A stretch of 64,000 nucleotides of DNA from Oikopleura dioica (taxonomy: Eukaryota; Chordata; Appendicularia; Copelata; Oikopleuridae), in assembly GCA_907165135.1 (NCBI GenBank), contig OU015568.1:6332501-6396500 (forward strand), in the 5' to 3' direction. Both the position numbers and the translations under genes were made by a program. How positions within the stretch are numbered: position 1 is the stretch's first letter; each line of letters begins with the position of its first letter. Positions 35,381 to 46,905 of the stretch are shown piece by piece. The notes under the pieces are model-generated. The model was not told the origin of the DNA and did not search any database. It worked only from the letters and a program-made list of their open reading frames with translations.

Positions 35381-36430
35381 CGCCGAAATTGAGAGGGGCC
35401 TCTGATCGAGTTTAACTGTAACTGGCAGTACGTATTATTTTCAGAGAGGAGCGTCGTCTGAAAGACATGAGTGGTAAGTGGTAAGTAGTGAATTCGATTA
35501 ATGCTCTTCTGTTTCGAGTGGATGATCCGAACACGTCTCAGATGAGGCGACAAAAGCCACATCCGTAAGGAGCCAGATTGGTATCCTGTGGAAATCTACT
35601 TTTGAGGATCTGTTAAATTAGCAATAAGCGGCTAAACCTGTTTAAACAGTGTTAAACATACATTAAGGGCGGTACACTACTTGTATCAATATCAAGTCAA
35701 GAGGATCTATCGATTAACAAAGATAGGCGACTCGGAGTTGCTTGATTCGATTTCTTTTTTGAAGAATGAGCTTTTTGACGGTCAAAATGATGAATTGTCT
35801 TTTATAAAATTGAGCTAGAATTCATAAAAAATCAAAATTTCTATTTTCTTTAAATTTTTCTTTCCCCTGATAATCGATTCGAAATAGCTAGTCAGAGAAT
35901 CTTTTATCTCCTTTTTGGAACTGCTAAATTACCAACCATATCGAGCGCGTGTCATTTCTGGCTCCTTTGGGGGTGATTAGCGTTATTGCGAGAGGTTACG
36001 GCGGATGTAAAACAATTCCAACGTGGAGCTGGTAAGTGTGACACGCGTGCGCGCGCTGTCCGCAGATCGGCGCGGAAAGTGGAGCAAGAGCGCCACCGCG
36101 CGCACGGGCCCGCATTGGTCAAGGCTTGGAAGGAAGGAGAATCGCGCTCGCGCGCCCCCACTTGCACCGCCGATTTCGAGCTCCTCCGAGATTTCACCCA
36201 CGCGTTCATCTCTCCCGCCACTTCCTCGCTGTCCAGATCCCTGACCATTCAAACGCATAACGTGTACCCTCTTCAACGCACACACATTTAGCGAAAAATA
36301 TTAAACCAAAAATTTTTTTCTTTTGTAAATTTTCGAAAAAAGGCCAAGAAAGAAAGACTTGGATTCAATAAGAAACTAAGAGAGTACAACTCACGAAAAA
36401 AGCGAGAAGTAAATAGAGACTTCCCTCCTC

Positions 36431-39400
36431 ATGGCAGCTGCTCAGCTGAACATGTCCCAACTGGACCAGCATTCCGTCAAGGCTATGGTAAGCCCTCAAC
36501 CCTTTCTCTTTCCTTCCTTACACCTTCCGAATTAGCTCCTTCAAAAACACATCTCCGAATTGGAAAAGTACCAACAGTACAATGGCGAGAAAGCTGACTC
36601 GCCCACCAATGAATCTGGCAACGATTCGGGCTGCGAAAATTTCTCCGACCGAAAATCAGACCACGATTCTTCCACAAATGCTCGGTCAATTTCGCCGATT
36701 TCCGACGAAGAGCCAAAGATGAAGCGATCTAAGGTACTCTATCTTTATCCTCGGCCTTGTTCTTAACCTTTTCACCCAGCTTATTGACGTCGTAAATGTT
36801 GATGCTCCAGTCAGTCAATCGCGGAACATGTTTTCAATTCGAAACCTCATCTACAGTAAGGACACTTCGGACTCCGAAACCGACCAGTCAGAAGATTCCG
36901 GCAATGCGGCTTCGAATTCCAACGGCTCATCTCCTCCTCGACCTTGGTCACCTGACCACGAAGTGATGCGAAAACTCAAGGCTGATCTCTCCACTACTTT
37001 GCACAGCTTCGTCGATACAGTCGTCTCCGATGTCTGCAACAAAGTCTCGAGCAACTACAAAGAGAGCCTGCGAAACCAGCGAAAAGCATTCCACGAGCAC
37101 CGACTCCACCTCCACCAGGAAGATCCAATGGACACCGTCGACACTCGCCAAATCATCGAAGACGCCAAGCCAATGCTCACCGCTGCTGCTGCCGCTGCTC
37201 AAAGCACAATCTCATCAGCTTCTCCTTCGATCGCTTCTTTCGCCGCTCATGCTCAGGTAGAGAAACTTGTTTAAAAGTCAGAAGATAATCGGGCATTTAG
37301 CGCGCTCAGCAGCTCCAGCAGCTCACTTCGCGACATACTCCGTCTGTTCCAACTCCGCATCAGGCGATTCTCTCACAGCACTTGGCCGCTCGAGCCACTC
37401 AGCCGCAAGTTTTCCAACGGTAATGATCATCACTTATTTCTACTGTTAGATTGATGGGTAGGACATTTCTGTAGAATGAGGGAGTTTTGACCAATAAGAA
37501 GCTTGCGATTCATTGTCTAGCCAATCAAAAACAAGCGTTAGTTATCTGAGCCAATCAGAAAAAGAATTAATTTTATCCACCAATCAAAGTCCCTTATATC
37601 CAAAAATGCCCTAAATATCAACTCATAGCTACTCAGCTCATATTAACTGTTGATTACAGTCAATCTTATAGAGAAGCTCCTCGCCCGCTCGGCTACCCGT
37701 ACACAGCTCTTCAATCAAGCTACCCATACAACCCAATGCTCAACTCTGCCACAGAAACCTACGGTCGCCGACCCTGTAAGTATTCATCTCGCGAATTATT
37801 ACGGTCTTGCAAATAAATGGGATTAATAAATCGGACAAGAGAATTCAAGGGAGAGATGATCTTAACCTATAAGAATTTCGCGGCCAAAGTTGATTTGGAA
37901 TTTCATTTTCGCGCATTCATCCAAATTACCCACTGCGGCTCACGTTAAAGGTCATCTCATTTTTGCTCTTTTCCAGCTTTGGAAGTTTCCAGTCCTAGAA
38001 AACCGACTAGAAAATCTAACGTGTCGAACTGAAAAGTAGCACATTCATAATTCCCCACCTGTAGAATAAAAACGAGGCGCGAAATCAAAAAATTCGCGAG
38101 AATCGCGCATCCCTCCATCTTGTCCAAGCCCTTGTCAATTATACTGACACAGCTGGCCTCCGTTGAACAATCTTGGAGGCCCCGTCACGTTACAATTTTG
38201 ACAGAATTGAATTAGACGATAAAATAATCAGTTTCTCCCCTTCCCTAGAATTATCTCATTTCAGAAAACGCTAGAAATAAAAATAAAAGAAAAACTTCTT
38301 AGAGGTCAATTTTTTCCTAATATTTAACCTGTCAGCATCCAGCGGCTCAACCCAGAATCGCGGTAACATGACTTTTGTTTACAAAAAGTTGGCAGACGTG
38401 GCAAACAAAATTTCCCACTTCTCAGCGCGTTTTTTTTCTTATCTCGCTTTCTTGAACTTGGCGAAAACGTGCGTTCAATTAGGCGTGTCAGGATTTGAGT
38501 GCAAGTGCGTCCGCCACGGGTTAAACCAAAAATACCACCGCTGGGCTGAGTTATCCAAGTGGAAACAATCTAAGATGGAATTTGCGATTTCTTCCATGGT
38601 CAATTAGAAATTGCCATGCTCCTTAACCGGAAGGAATTTTCAAATAACCACCCGTTATACCCTTAATTAACATTTTTTTTCAAGTCTTGTCGATCGATCC
38701 ACTCACTGGGCGGATTAAATCGGAGCACGAAATGTCCGACGAACAGGCGATGATCTTCGGAGCGGCTCATCCGCAAGAGGGTCTCACTCCTCATCACTTG
38801 AAGAAGGCGAAATTGATGTTTTTCTACACTCGATACCCTTCATCAAACGTCTTGAAGACTTTCTTCCCGGATGTCAAGGTAAATTTTGTTTGATAAAGAA
38901 AGCTTATTTCAGTATCTTGAATACTGGAGAAGAAATCATAAATTTATTTTAGCAATCGATTATTAAATTTTTAAATATTATAAAAATAAACTGTATTCAA
39001 AATTTTTATGATTTTTCGCCCGAAACGGCCAAAAAAACTTTTGTAAAAATTTTTACATTTGTAAAAATGATAATCCCAAATGTCTGTGTTTCTGCGTTTT
39101 CGTCTGAAATTCTAGTTTTATCGCTGAAAAATCCGCTGCACGCGTCTAACAGAGCGCTGCGGTCGGCCAGTACGCCGACTTGGACCACTTTGTGGTCGGC
39201 TTGGTTGAGCTGGCGATGTTCTGAGACGTGCAATGTGGTCGCGGGTGTAGTAGCGCCTCCTCCGCTACTAGACTCTTGCGCGAGAGGAGCTCGTAACCGA
39301 AACCGCCGTGGAGGAGGAGGAGTGAAGACTCTCTCCCCCACCGCAACTTCGCTCCCGACCGCAAACATACTCACCATGCAGAATTATCGACTCAATAGAT

Positions 39401-40349
39401 TGTTTTTATTTCTACGTTCTTACAAAAGCGCCTTTCACTAGAATTTCCACCAACTGTAACTTCTCCTATTTAGTTTAACCGGGCCACAACTTCTCAACTC
39501 ATCAAATGGTTCTCCAACTTCCGAGAGTTCTTCTACATTCAGGTAAACATTTTGACCATTCTCTTCCTTGATTTCAGATCAGCTTAAAAGAAAAGCCGCG
39601 TAGCGGCTTTTTTAAAAAACGAAGCCGCTAAGCGGCTTCGCGAACTGAGCTGTCTGAATCTACCAAAAAAACTGGCGAAGCCGCTTTGCGGCTTCGATTT
39701 TAAAAAGGCCGCTACGCGGCTTTTCATTGAAAATCTTAAAAACCCTGAGTCAGGTTTTCTTCACAGGATTTCGAACCCATTTTCAAATGAAATTACTTCA
39801 CTGACTAACCATATTCTTTTAGATCGAGAAATACGCTCGACATGCTCTTTCCGAAGGAATTGAAAACGCCGCTGATTTGAAAGTCACCCGAGAAAGCGAG
39901 CTCTTCAAGGCGCTGAACAACCACTACAATAAAACCAACGAATTTGAGGTTTTTATCCGCGCCCAGTCGGATTCAGTCACTAGCCACCGCTTAATATCTT
40001 GCTCTTAAGGGTGTCAACATCATCTTCATTTTCATCAAAATCGATGTTAACACCCTTAAATTCGCTTTTCTTTTCATTTCATTATGCTTCTTTCCACGAA
40101 AAAAAGACTGAACCCGCTCGGTTAGCGGTCCAACTTTCTGGAGCCAAAAATAACCGTCCTTTTTAGGTGCCAGAAGAGTTCCTTGACGTCGCTCTGATGA
40201 GCCTTCGCGAGTTCTTCGTAAACATCAAAGAAGGCCGCGACGTCGATCCCTCGTGGAAGAAAGCCATTTACAAGATCATCTGCAAAAGTGACATTGAAAT
40301 TCCCGACGCATTTAAAAGCGCTACGTTTTTGACCGATGTGGCGCACTAG
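36431..40349 (+). CDS. Prox: Prospero/Prox homeodomain transcription factor
   Basis: Divergent homeodomain regulator of neural and organ differentiation. Exons 36431-36487, 36536-36733, 36780-37256, 37301-37419, 37660-37775, 38685-38878, 39474-39542, 39823-39948 and 40167-40349 join in phase to about 512 residues. The N-terminal half is Ser/Asp/Gln/Ala-rich and low in structure. A candidate sumoylation motif IKSEHE lies near residue 328. The homeo-Prospero domain starts after [100 protein letters not shown], matching animal Prox over about 160 residues. The TRYPS..TFFPDVK motif at its start masks the nuclear export signal in Prospero proteins. The large intron 37776-38684 is without exons; the intron 39543-39822 is mostly a MITE. 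An AATAAA near 40832 would give a 0.5-kb 3' UTR. Confidence 0.95.
39583..39770. mobile_element. MITE filling most of a Prox intron
   Basis: AAAAGCCGCGTAGCGGCTTTT, a second hairpin, spacer, inverse hairpins, then AACCCTGAGTCAGG and CTTCACAGG. It occupies about two thirds of the 280-nt intron between two homeodomain exons. Confidence 0.85.
40010..40062. repeat. Short palindrome with TTAAGGGTGTCAACA ends
   Basis: TTAAGGGTGTCAACATC.. is mirrored by GATGTTAACACCCTTAA after a 20-nt spacer, inside the last Prox intron. Similar ends occur at 46207-46285. Confidence 0.8.
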
Positions 40350-42319
40350 ACCTCATGAGACGAGTTTTTAAAAAAACGAAATCTTTTGTACATTTCAATT
40401 TTACATTTTTCCGCCCTTTGGGGAAGGCGCGTTCTGCCCTGAGGGTGTGTGTATATAGACTCTTATACATATTTACGAAAATTACTATCTTCATCCTGCC
40501 TCCTGCATCTTTCGCGCGCCATTTTCGACTCGGAAAATGACTTTTTCGAGTCGAAAAACCGCGGCGCAGAAAACCTATTCCCTTGGAAATTAAGGGTATC
40601 ACCCTTTAATCTCCAAGGGAAGCTTTAAAAAGGACTCGACCATCAAAAAACTATATATATTCCGAAAAGTTTGGAAATTAGACAAAAATTTCTCAAATTT
40701 CGCTCATCTCATTTGGTCACGTGGTCCCCTTAAAAAAAACCTCTCGCCACATCGAAGCTCCCTTAGGTTTAAAAAATTTAAGGGTGGCGGGGCAAAGCCG
40801 TGCGCGTTTTTAATTTTGCGTTTTGTACAGTTCAATAAATATTTTTTTCATTCATTCGTTCGTTTTCGTCTTCTTTCTTCATACAAATGGTGCAAAATGA
40901 ATGGTTCAAAAAATGGAGCCAATTAAGAGAACCTTTAAATGAAATTCTTTATTTTGTAATTTTGAGGCACTAGAATTCGCAATAACAAATATCGTGCTGC
41001 TAATGAGGAGGAAGGGGGCTAGAATTTCAAGTGACTTTCAAGCTCCTGCAGACATTTGTGAGAAATCGGAAGAATTCGCGAAAAATGTGAGACACTTTGT
41101 CGATACGTGAACCGCCCGTACTTAGGAACGAAAATTTCGGCGCTCTAAGTGAAATGAGCGCTCGAGAAAATATCGTATTTTTGGACTTAACCAAAAAATG
41201 GAAGTGGATTTTTGGATGACCAATTAGATTGCTGCATTCGGCCTGCTGGCCAATCAAAATTCTGATTCATAAAATCACTTCCATAACTTGGTTTGACCGT
41301 TTTCTTGGCAGAACCAAACAATGGAAGTGATTTTATGGATCAGGGTTTTGATTGGCTGGTAGACCAAATACAGCAGTCTTATTGGTCATCCAAAAATGCA
41401 TTTCAATTTTTGGTCTTGTTCCATTTTCTTGGCTCCTCGGACATTTCTTGGGTTACTTTTTGAAATAATATTTTGAGGAGTTTCTCTGCTCCATCCCGTG
41501 GCTGACTAAACTAACTGACCGTTTCCGACGTTCGTTTACTTTTCAGAGTCAACGTGGAGCGCGCTTTCCAGCTCCTTATCTTTATCTTACCAAGTACCTA
41601 TCCCAGCAGCGCTAGATTATCGCGCCGACATCAGAATTCAACCCGCTCTTCAATTTTTCCAAGGGTTGATTTTTTGATGGAGCTGATATAAGATGCGCTT
41701 TCCGGCGAAAGTAATTACGCCCTGTCAACGAGTGAGAGGAGTTCACGAAGAAAACGTGCACGCGCGCATCAAGAAGTCGTGTGACGTACTTATTACGCCC
41801 AAGAGGAGCTCGAAACACTCAGCTTGGAATTTTTTCAATTTGCCCAGCGCGACCTGCTTTTCTTAAATTTTCTTTTACTGGACTTTTTTAGTGCAAAGGT
41901 CAAGTTGTTTAAATTATGATTATTTTATTAATAATTAATAAGAAAATTATATATTAAAATATATAATAATTAAAATAATTGAAAAATAATTAATTTAATT
42001 AATTTAAAGTTAAGGATAATTTACTTTCAATAAAATTTAATAAAATTAAAAATAAATTTACTGTTCAATAATTCGGTCAAGTTCCGTTTTTGGAAATTCT
42101 CAATTACAATAAACTCTCTTTTTTCTTGCTTCAAAAATTCAGTCAGAAGACTGCTGAATTCGCGCTCCATTCAACAATGAATTACCCTGCTCCGGATTTC
42201 GAGCCTGCGCTTCGAATTCAGTTGATTAGTAATGGAGTAATTAAAGAAAATTCAAAACGTGTTATTGCTGTTTTCATTTTATACAAGAAGGAATTTGAAA
42301 TTTATAAACAGAGAAAAGG
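40350..42319. other. Spacer between Prox and the rhodanese gene
   Basis: Holds the Prox 3' UTR, a small hairpin at 40588-40622, a foldback repeat (about 41195-41405; ATTGGTCATCCAAAAAT-type arms), and an AT-rich run of AATTAAT words at 41925-42060. An open frame at 42090-42323 lacks splice or homology support. Confidence 0.45.
41195..41405. repeat. Foldback repeat, about 210 bp
   Basis: ATTTTTGGATGACCAATTAG..ATAAAATCACTTCCAT on the left is mirrored by ATGGAAGTGATTTTAT..ATTGGTCATCCAAAAAT on the right. Confidence 0.8.
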
Positions 42320-43017
42320 TTAGTTTCCGGAAATCGTCGCAACTTCTGGATTTGCCTGCCAATCGCTGTGAGCTTTGGCGGCTGCGCTTTCGGCCAGCCA
42401 GTAATTGTACCCGCCGTTTTTGCCGTCTTCCGTCTTGAAGTTCAAAACATTCGTGTATCCTTAAGTTTAACCTGTTTAACCCCCTGGCGCGTGAATTTCC
42501 TTTTCTCACCGAGTTCCTCGAGAATCTTTTGCGCGACGGTGCTTCTTCCTCCTGATCGACAAGTGACAATTATTTCATCTGAGAGGGAGGGCTTTCTAGC
42601 TCCAAATCGTGATTCGAACTCATCAGCAGGGAGTTTAAAGCTTCGCCAAATTACGGATAAAGGGACATTTGCTCCCCACGCGGATTCGATGTAGCCAGCA
42701 CTGACCTCTAGAATGTTTTGTTAGAGGACAAGATGAAGACAATAAATGTGCATTTTGCTTTGAGAATTTATATACATTTTCTTGAAATTCAATGAATAAA
42801 TCGAAAAAATCAACCTAATTTTAACCTTATGAAAGTTGCGACTCAGTGTGTGAATTACTGATATAGTCTGTAACATCTTATGTAACCATTAATAATAACG
42901 TATACGATTAATAATAGTGATTGACTTACCTACTGGAGTTCTGACATCAACAACGAAAACATCTGAATTGAACCTAACAGCGCTCAAGTACGCGAAACTA
43001 GCCAAAAGTCCCGTCAT
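42320..43017 (-). CDS. Single-domain rhodanese (thiosulfate:cyanide-type sulfurtransferase-like)
   Basis: Minus-strand exons 42930-43017, 42510-42707 and 42320-42459 join in phase to about 141 residues. It is one rhodanese domain: VFVVDVRTPVEVSAGYIESA at the start, the active-site loop TCRSGGRS with the catalytic Cys followed by the usual basic/Gly residues, and a C-terminal GGYNYWL. Such proteins transfer sulfane sulfur from a persulfidated Cys; the physiological acceptor is unknown. The N-terminal MTGLLASFAYLSAVRFNS is mildly hydrophobic and basic and could direct it to mitochondria (weak inference). Complete by family length. Confidence 0.88.
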
Positions 43018-43462
43018 TTTTTTTTAGTCTGGAAAGTTTGCCGAAGAAATTCTCTTTTTCAGGTTTTCTCGGCGAGTGAAGGACGTGTTCGAAACCGAGA
43101 AATTTATGAAAGTGAAAATGGAGCGCTGTGGCAGCGGAGAAGCGCTTCTGAGGAATAAATGCGTTGGGACAGGGAGATTTATTTGGTTTGCTGACGAGGG
43201 ACAAAACAATTGTCAATCGATTTACGGAATTCGTAAATATTCTTCTTTAGAACGGTTTTTGCTTTTTCGACTATTGACTGTTGATAATCCTGCTGCCTTG
43301 AAATTCAACTTGAAATTGATTATCAAAGTCAAAACACCTTGCTTTCTCTTCCTACAAACAACGATATCCAAAGACTAAAAGGAAATGCCCCGGAAGGAAG
43401 CAGAGACAAATTGTCAAGGTCAAAGAAAAGTGCAGTCTTGACTTTTGGTATCACTTATCTAG

Positions 43463-43592
43463 GCTCGGCAACCTGTGTCAGGGAGTAGAAAACCTGAGTC
43501 AGGTTCCTGGAAGACATTCAATAAACCTTCTTCTAGGATCTGGACTCAGGTTTTCTAGACCCTGACACAGGTTGCTGAGCCCAGATGATAAA
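43463..43592. mobile_element. Compact MITE, AGGCTCGGCAACCTGTG ends
   Basis: AGGCTCGGCAACCTGTGTCAG and AAACCTGAGTCAGG on the left; CTGACACAGGTTGCTGAGCCC on the right. No GCCGC hairpin core, so it is a shorter subtype. Confidence 0.85.
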
Positions 43593-45161
43593 GGATTATA
43601 GTGGGGGCTTATGTTTATTTCTACTGTATAAGATGCCGGTCCTTGAGAAGCATGTTTTATTCGAAGGTTCGCCCGACCTTTTCTTATAGTCTAACTATCG
43701 TCAATCATAATAATTATCCGGCGTAACACTTTCAAGGCGCCTTTATAACTACTTTTTAAGCCGCTAATTTATGATGAAGGAAAAAAACTAAGAAAGGTTA
43801 TTTTCACATAATTATCTTCATAACGATCTCAGAGCTCTGCATGTGCAAAATCAGCGAGAAAAGGAAAGCGACGTCGAGTTACGCAGAACGTCGACTGAAA
43901 TTGAATCCGTAGCCGTTTTTCGCCGCCCTTTGTGCTACGCTCTTCAGAAAAGTATTTTTAGCCTGTTTGCTGTTCGAAGACAGAAAAAGGAAGAAGAACC
44001 TGGAGAAAGAGATCTATTGATGATGAATTGCTGAAATGGAGATTCTGTAAGTCCAGACTTGGAAGTCGAAGTCGAGCAAAGTAGTAGCATCCAGTATTCA
44101 TTAAAAATAGGCACTTTATTTAGGCACAGGATACAAAAGAATATTCCATGTGAATCCCTCCCCATAAGACCAGCTTTCGATAGCCAGAGAGGTAAAAAAG
44201 GTGGTATTTTTAAAGATTTGTATTTACTGAATTTTTTCGTCAAAATGATAATGAGTAGCATTCTAGCATGAATTCTAGCATTCTGAAGTATTCTTAGAAG
44301 TCATTAATGTATCCAATCGGAAATGCAAGATCGGAAATGAGTCTGTCACACTTAAGCCCATCAAAGTTATGGCAAAAGGTGGTGGTTGGTAAGCAGACTT
44401 TCTTCAAATTTACGAGAGCGATCACCACTTCAATTAAAATAAACTGCTTATATATTTACAAAAAAACTAAGCTAAATCCAAGTCTTTGAACTTTCAGAAG
44501 TAGAAAAAGCAGACCTTTCTTTTTCTAGCGCCAGTTTTTTCAGCATCAATCGCAGCTTTTCGCCTTCATCTTCCAATTCATGAATTTTTCAAGGTCAAGT
44601 AGGAGAGTATTCCTCTGCCGTGAAATCATACAGTAGCTCAAAGTTCGAGACAAACGATCTTTGAAAATGTTTACTAGCAGAGTATCCGCAATGAACCTTT
44701 TCCCCGCAATAAACAAGTAATTAGCCGAGCAGATTATCAATAGGCTCTTCTTTGCTTTAGAATTTTGACACGTGATTAAGAAATCAGCTGGAGAGCGTAA
44801 AATCGACTGGGGAGAGGGAGAAGAGCCCCGTGTCTGATGGAAGGAAGCACGAAGCAATGAGCCCAAGTTATGGCGGATTCAGATCTTTTAACAACCCTGA
44901 TTTATTTTGGCATAATTAGAGTCTCACCATAGGATGGCGCCCCTCAAGGTCACAGGTCTTTTCAAAAGTTTGCTGCACATCCTTTAGGAAACAACCGCTG
45001 ACACTTTTGAAAAGAACTTGATACTGAAAGAACCTTATTTAATGGGAACAATTATTTTTTGATTGATAATAATTGAATAAAAAGAGTGAAAAGAAAACAA
45101 AAAATCAAGGAAGAGAATATGCCCGGGAGGAGCTTGCAACTGTAAGTTTTTGAAAGCAGCG

Positions 45162-45306
45162 TTAGGGTTAGGCAACCTGTGTAGAAGACCTGAGTCAGGG
45201 TCTGTCAGACTCGGTCTAAAGAATTGCCCGTGGTTTTTCAGACCCTGGCTCAGGTTTTCTACACAGGTTGTCGAGCCTGGGTTAGGGTTAGGGTAATGGT
45301 TAGGGT
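45162..45306. mobile_element. Compact MITE flanked by TTAGGG words
   Basis: GCAACCTGTGTAGAAGACC.. to ..TTTCTACACAGGTTGTCGAGCC (about 45174-45280), bordered on the left by GTTAGGGTTAG and on the right by GGTTAGGGTTAGGGTAATGG. The shared flank looks like a target duplication in telomere-like sequence. Confidence 0.75.
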
Positions 45307-46206
45307 ATTTTTGAGAATAAGGGTGTCAAGTCAATTGTTTTTTCCCCTTTTCGTCAGTTTAGTGAAAGTTTCTCTGCTCCATCTTTTTTGCGGTATTCGC
45401 TATTCGAAATTTTGGCTTCTCTACTTTGTTCTACTTTGAAATAATTGAATAATTCTTAATTATTTTGAGCAGCAACCAAGGTGTCTTTTGAATTCGGACA
45501 TTAAGCAGTGATAAAGTAGTATTGACCCCCGAGGGGCTCTGGAGCAGCCGTAACATTATGAGCTGCCGCAGAGAGCTTTAAAAAAAACTCCGCCTAAACT
45601 CCAACAACGCAAGAAAATAAACCCAAGTCGTATTTTTTTCGATCAGAATGCTGCTTTCCCTCTGACTTGAAAGCTGCAAATCAGAGCAAATCAGCTTTAA
45701 TTGCAAATTACAGACTAGGAAAACAAAGGGAGAGAGAAAGAAATAATTTATAGAGAAAACTGGAGCCAAGAAAATGGTGAACTCGTCTGACGACCAGAGC
45801 TTCAGTTTGTCAAAAGTCAGACATGACGTCAAAAATAACTTTGGCCAGCATAGAAGGAAGGTTGCGAAAAGTAAAATTTTCAAAGCTGGGAGCGATGAGA
45901 GTAATAATTAGCCAATTAATAAAACTTGGTCCTGGGTGTCAAGCACTTTTCTTTCATGATTATTGACTGCTCTTGGTAGTTAACTCTTAGAACCGTCCTT
46001 GTTTGGAGGCAATAAATCATGAGTAATAAAATAAAACCGCAAATTTTATGTTCATCTGGGGCAGATTAGAGGACTGCTTATGCCCGCTTAATGTCTTTAA
46101 TTTTCGTCTTTGAAGAATCAAATCACAGATTTTTTGATTCTTTCGCCGATTTTTTAATCGGCTCGAAAACCTGTGTAAAAAAAACTGAGTCAGGCTTTGA
46201 ATGAGC

Positions 46207-46285
46207 TTAAGGGTATCAACAACGATTTTGGGCATATTTTCAGACTCTTATTCAGACCCTTATTCGATCGTTGTTGACACCCTTA
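46207..46285. repeat. 79-bp palindrome, TTAAGGGTATCAACAACGAT ends
   Basis: AAGGGTATCAACAACGAT is mirrored by ATCGTTGTTGACACCCTTA. It follows a solo MITE arm (46155-46200, AACCTGTGTAAAAAAAACTG..). Confidence 0.8.
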
Positions 46286-46905
46286 ATTGAAAGGCCTCTC
46301 ATTTAGATTCTGACTGTAACAGTTACAGTAACCTAGTAGACAATCGACTGTTTGCCATTTTGTCTTTTTCTTCCGTTTCTTCATTCATTCCTATTCTCTT
46401 TGAAGCCCAAACGGTTTTCTTCCCATGTCAAAATTGCCATAAAAGAGGGTTAGAACTGACCTTCGTGCCCATAAAAGAAAGAGCAAGAAGTGCCCCGGTG
46501 GTTAGAGTTTTTGGGAGAAAAGCGACAATGAATTCAGTTACGCTTGGTATTAGGAGGGACGTAGAGATCAAGCAAATTCAGGAAAAGGTCTTTTTCCACT
46601 TTTTTATTCCGTTTTTTGATCAAAATAGAAAGAACCTGACCTAGACATTTGAAAATTTTGGAATTCCAGTCAGGGACCAATTAATTTACTTTTTTTTTTG
46701 AAAATAAAATTTTTGATTCCGCTTCAGGGAAGATATGGGCAAATAAATTTGTTCAAGGAGATTTAGGACAAGGAAAGCTTTTGATCATAAATTAGAGAAT
46801 TCTAGTGATAAATAGAAAGTCAGACTAAACAAAGAATTTCCACTACCACCATCGCCATTTTTACAACGAAAGGGGCTTAAATTTGTCAAGGGGAAATTGA
46901 GAAAA

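Larger units (their letters stand above)
29695..36430. other. Gene-poor block upstream of Prox
   Basis: About 6.7 kb without a convincing multi-exon gene, in a window where genes otherwise abut. It holds three MITEs of the CTGAGTCAGGG family, inverted repeats at 31868-32150 and GC-rich patches near 30205-30270, 34785-34860 and 36020-36180. Given the neighbouring developmental regulator, it is the natural place for Prox cis-regulatory elements; that is inference. Several open frames here (e.g. 33301-33576, 35952-36285) show no coding character. Confidence 0.45.
43018..46905. other. Gene-poor spacer before the Kv channel gene
   Basis: About 3.9 kb with open frames (43076-43378, 43843-44034, 44059-44271, 46360-46644) that lack splice-consistent context or recognisable motifs. 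It contains two compact MITEs, one solo arm, telomere-like TTAGGG words around 45160-45306 and a palindrome at 46207-46285. I see no supported gene. Confidence 0.45.

Noticed and set aside
35952-36291. Three overlapping ORFs of about 100 codons just upstream of Prox
   Set aside because: GC-rich promoter/5' UTR sequence readily gives open frames; no splice or motif support.
39006-39441. Overlapping open frames of about 124 codons on both strands inside a Prox intron
   Set aside because: They lie between two phase-consistent Prox exons, have low-complexity GC-rich composition and show no recognisable motif.
43076-43378. 100-codon frame (VFETEKFMKVKMERCGSG..) next to the rhodanese gene
   Set aside because: No start context, splice sites or family motif; open frames exist on both strands here.
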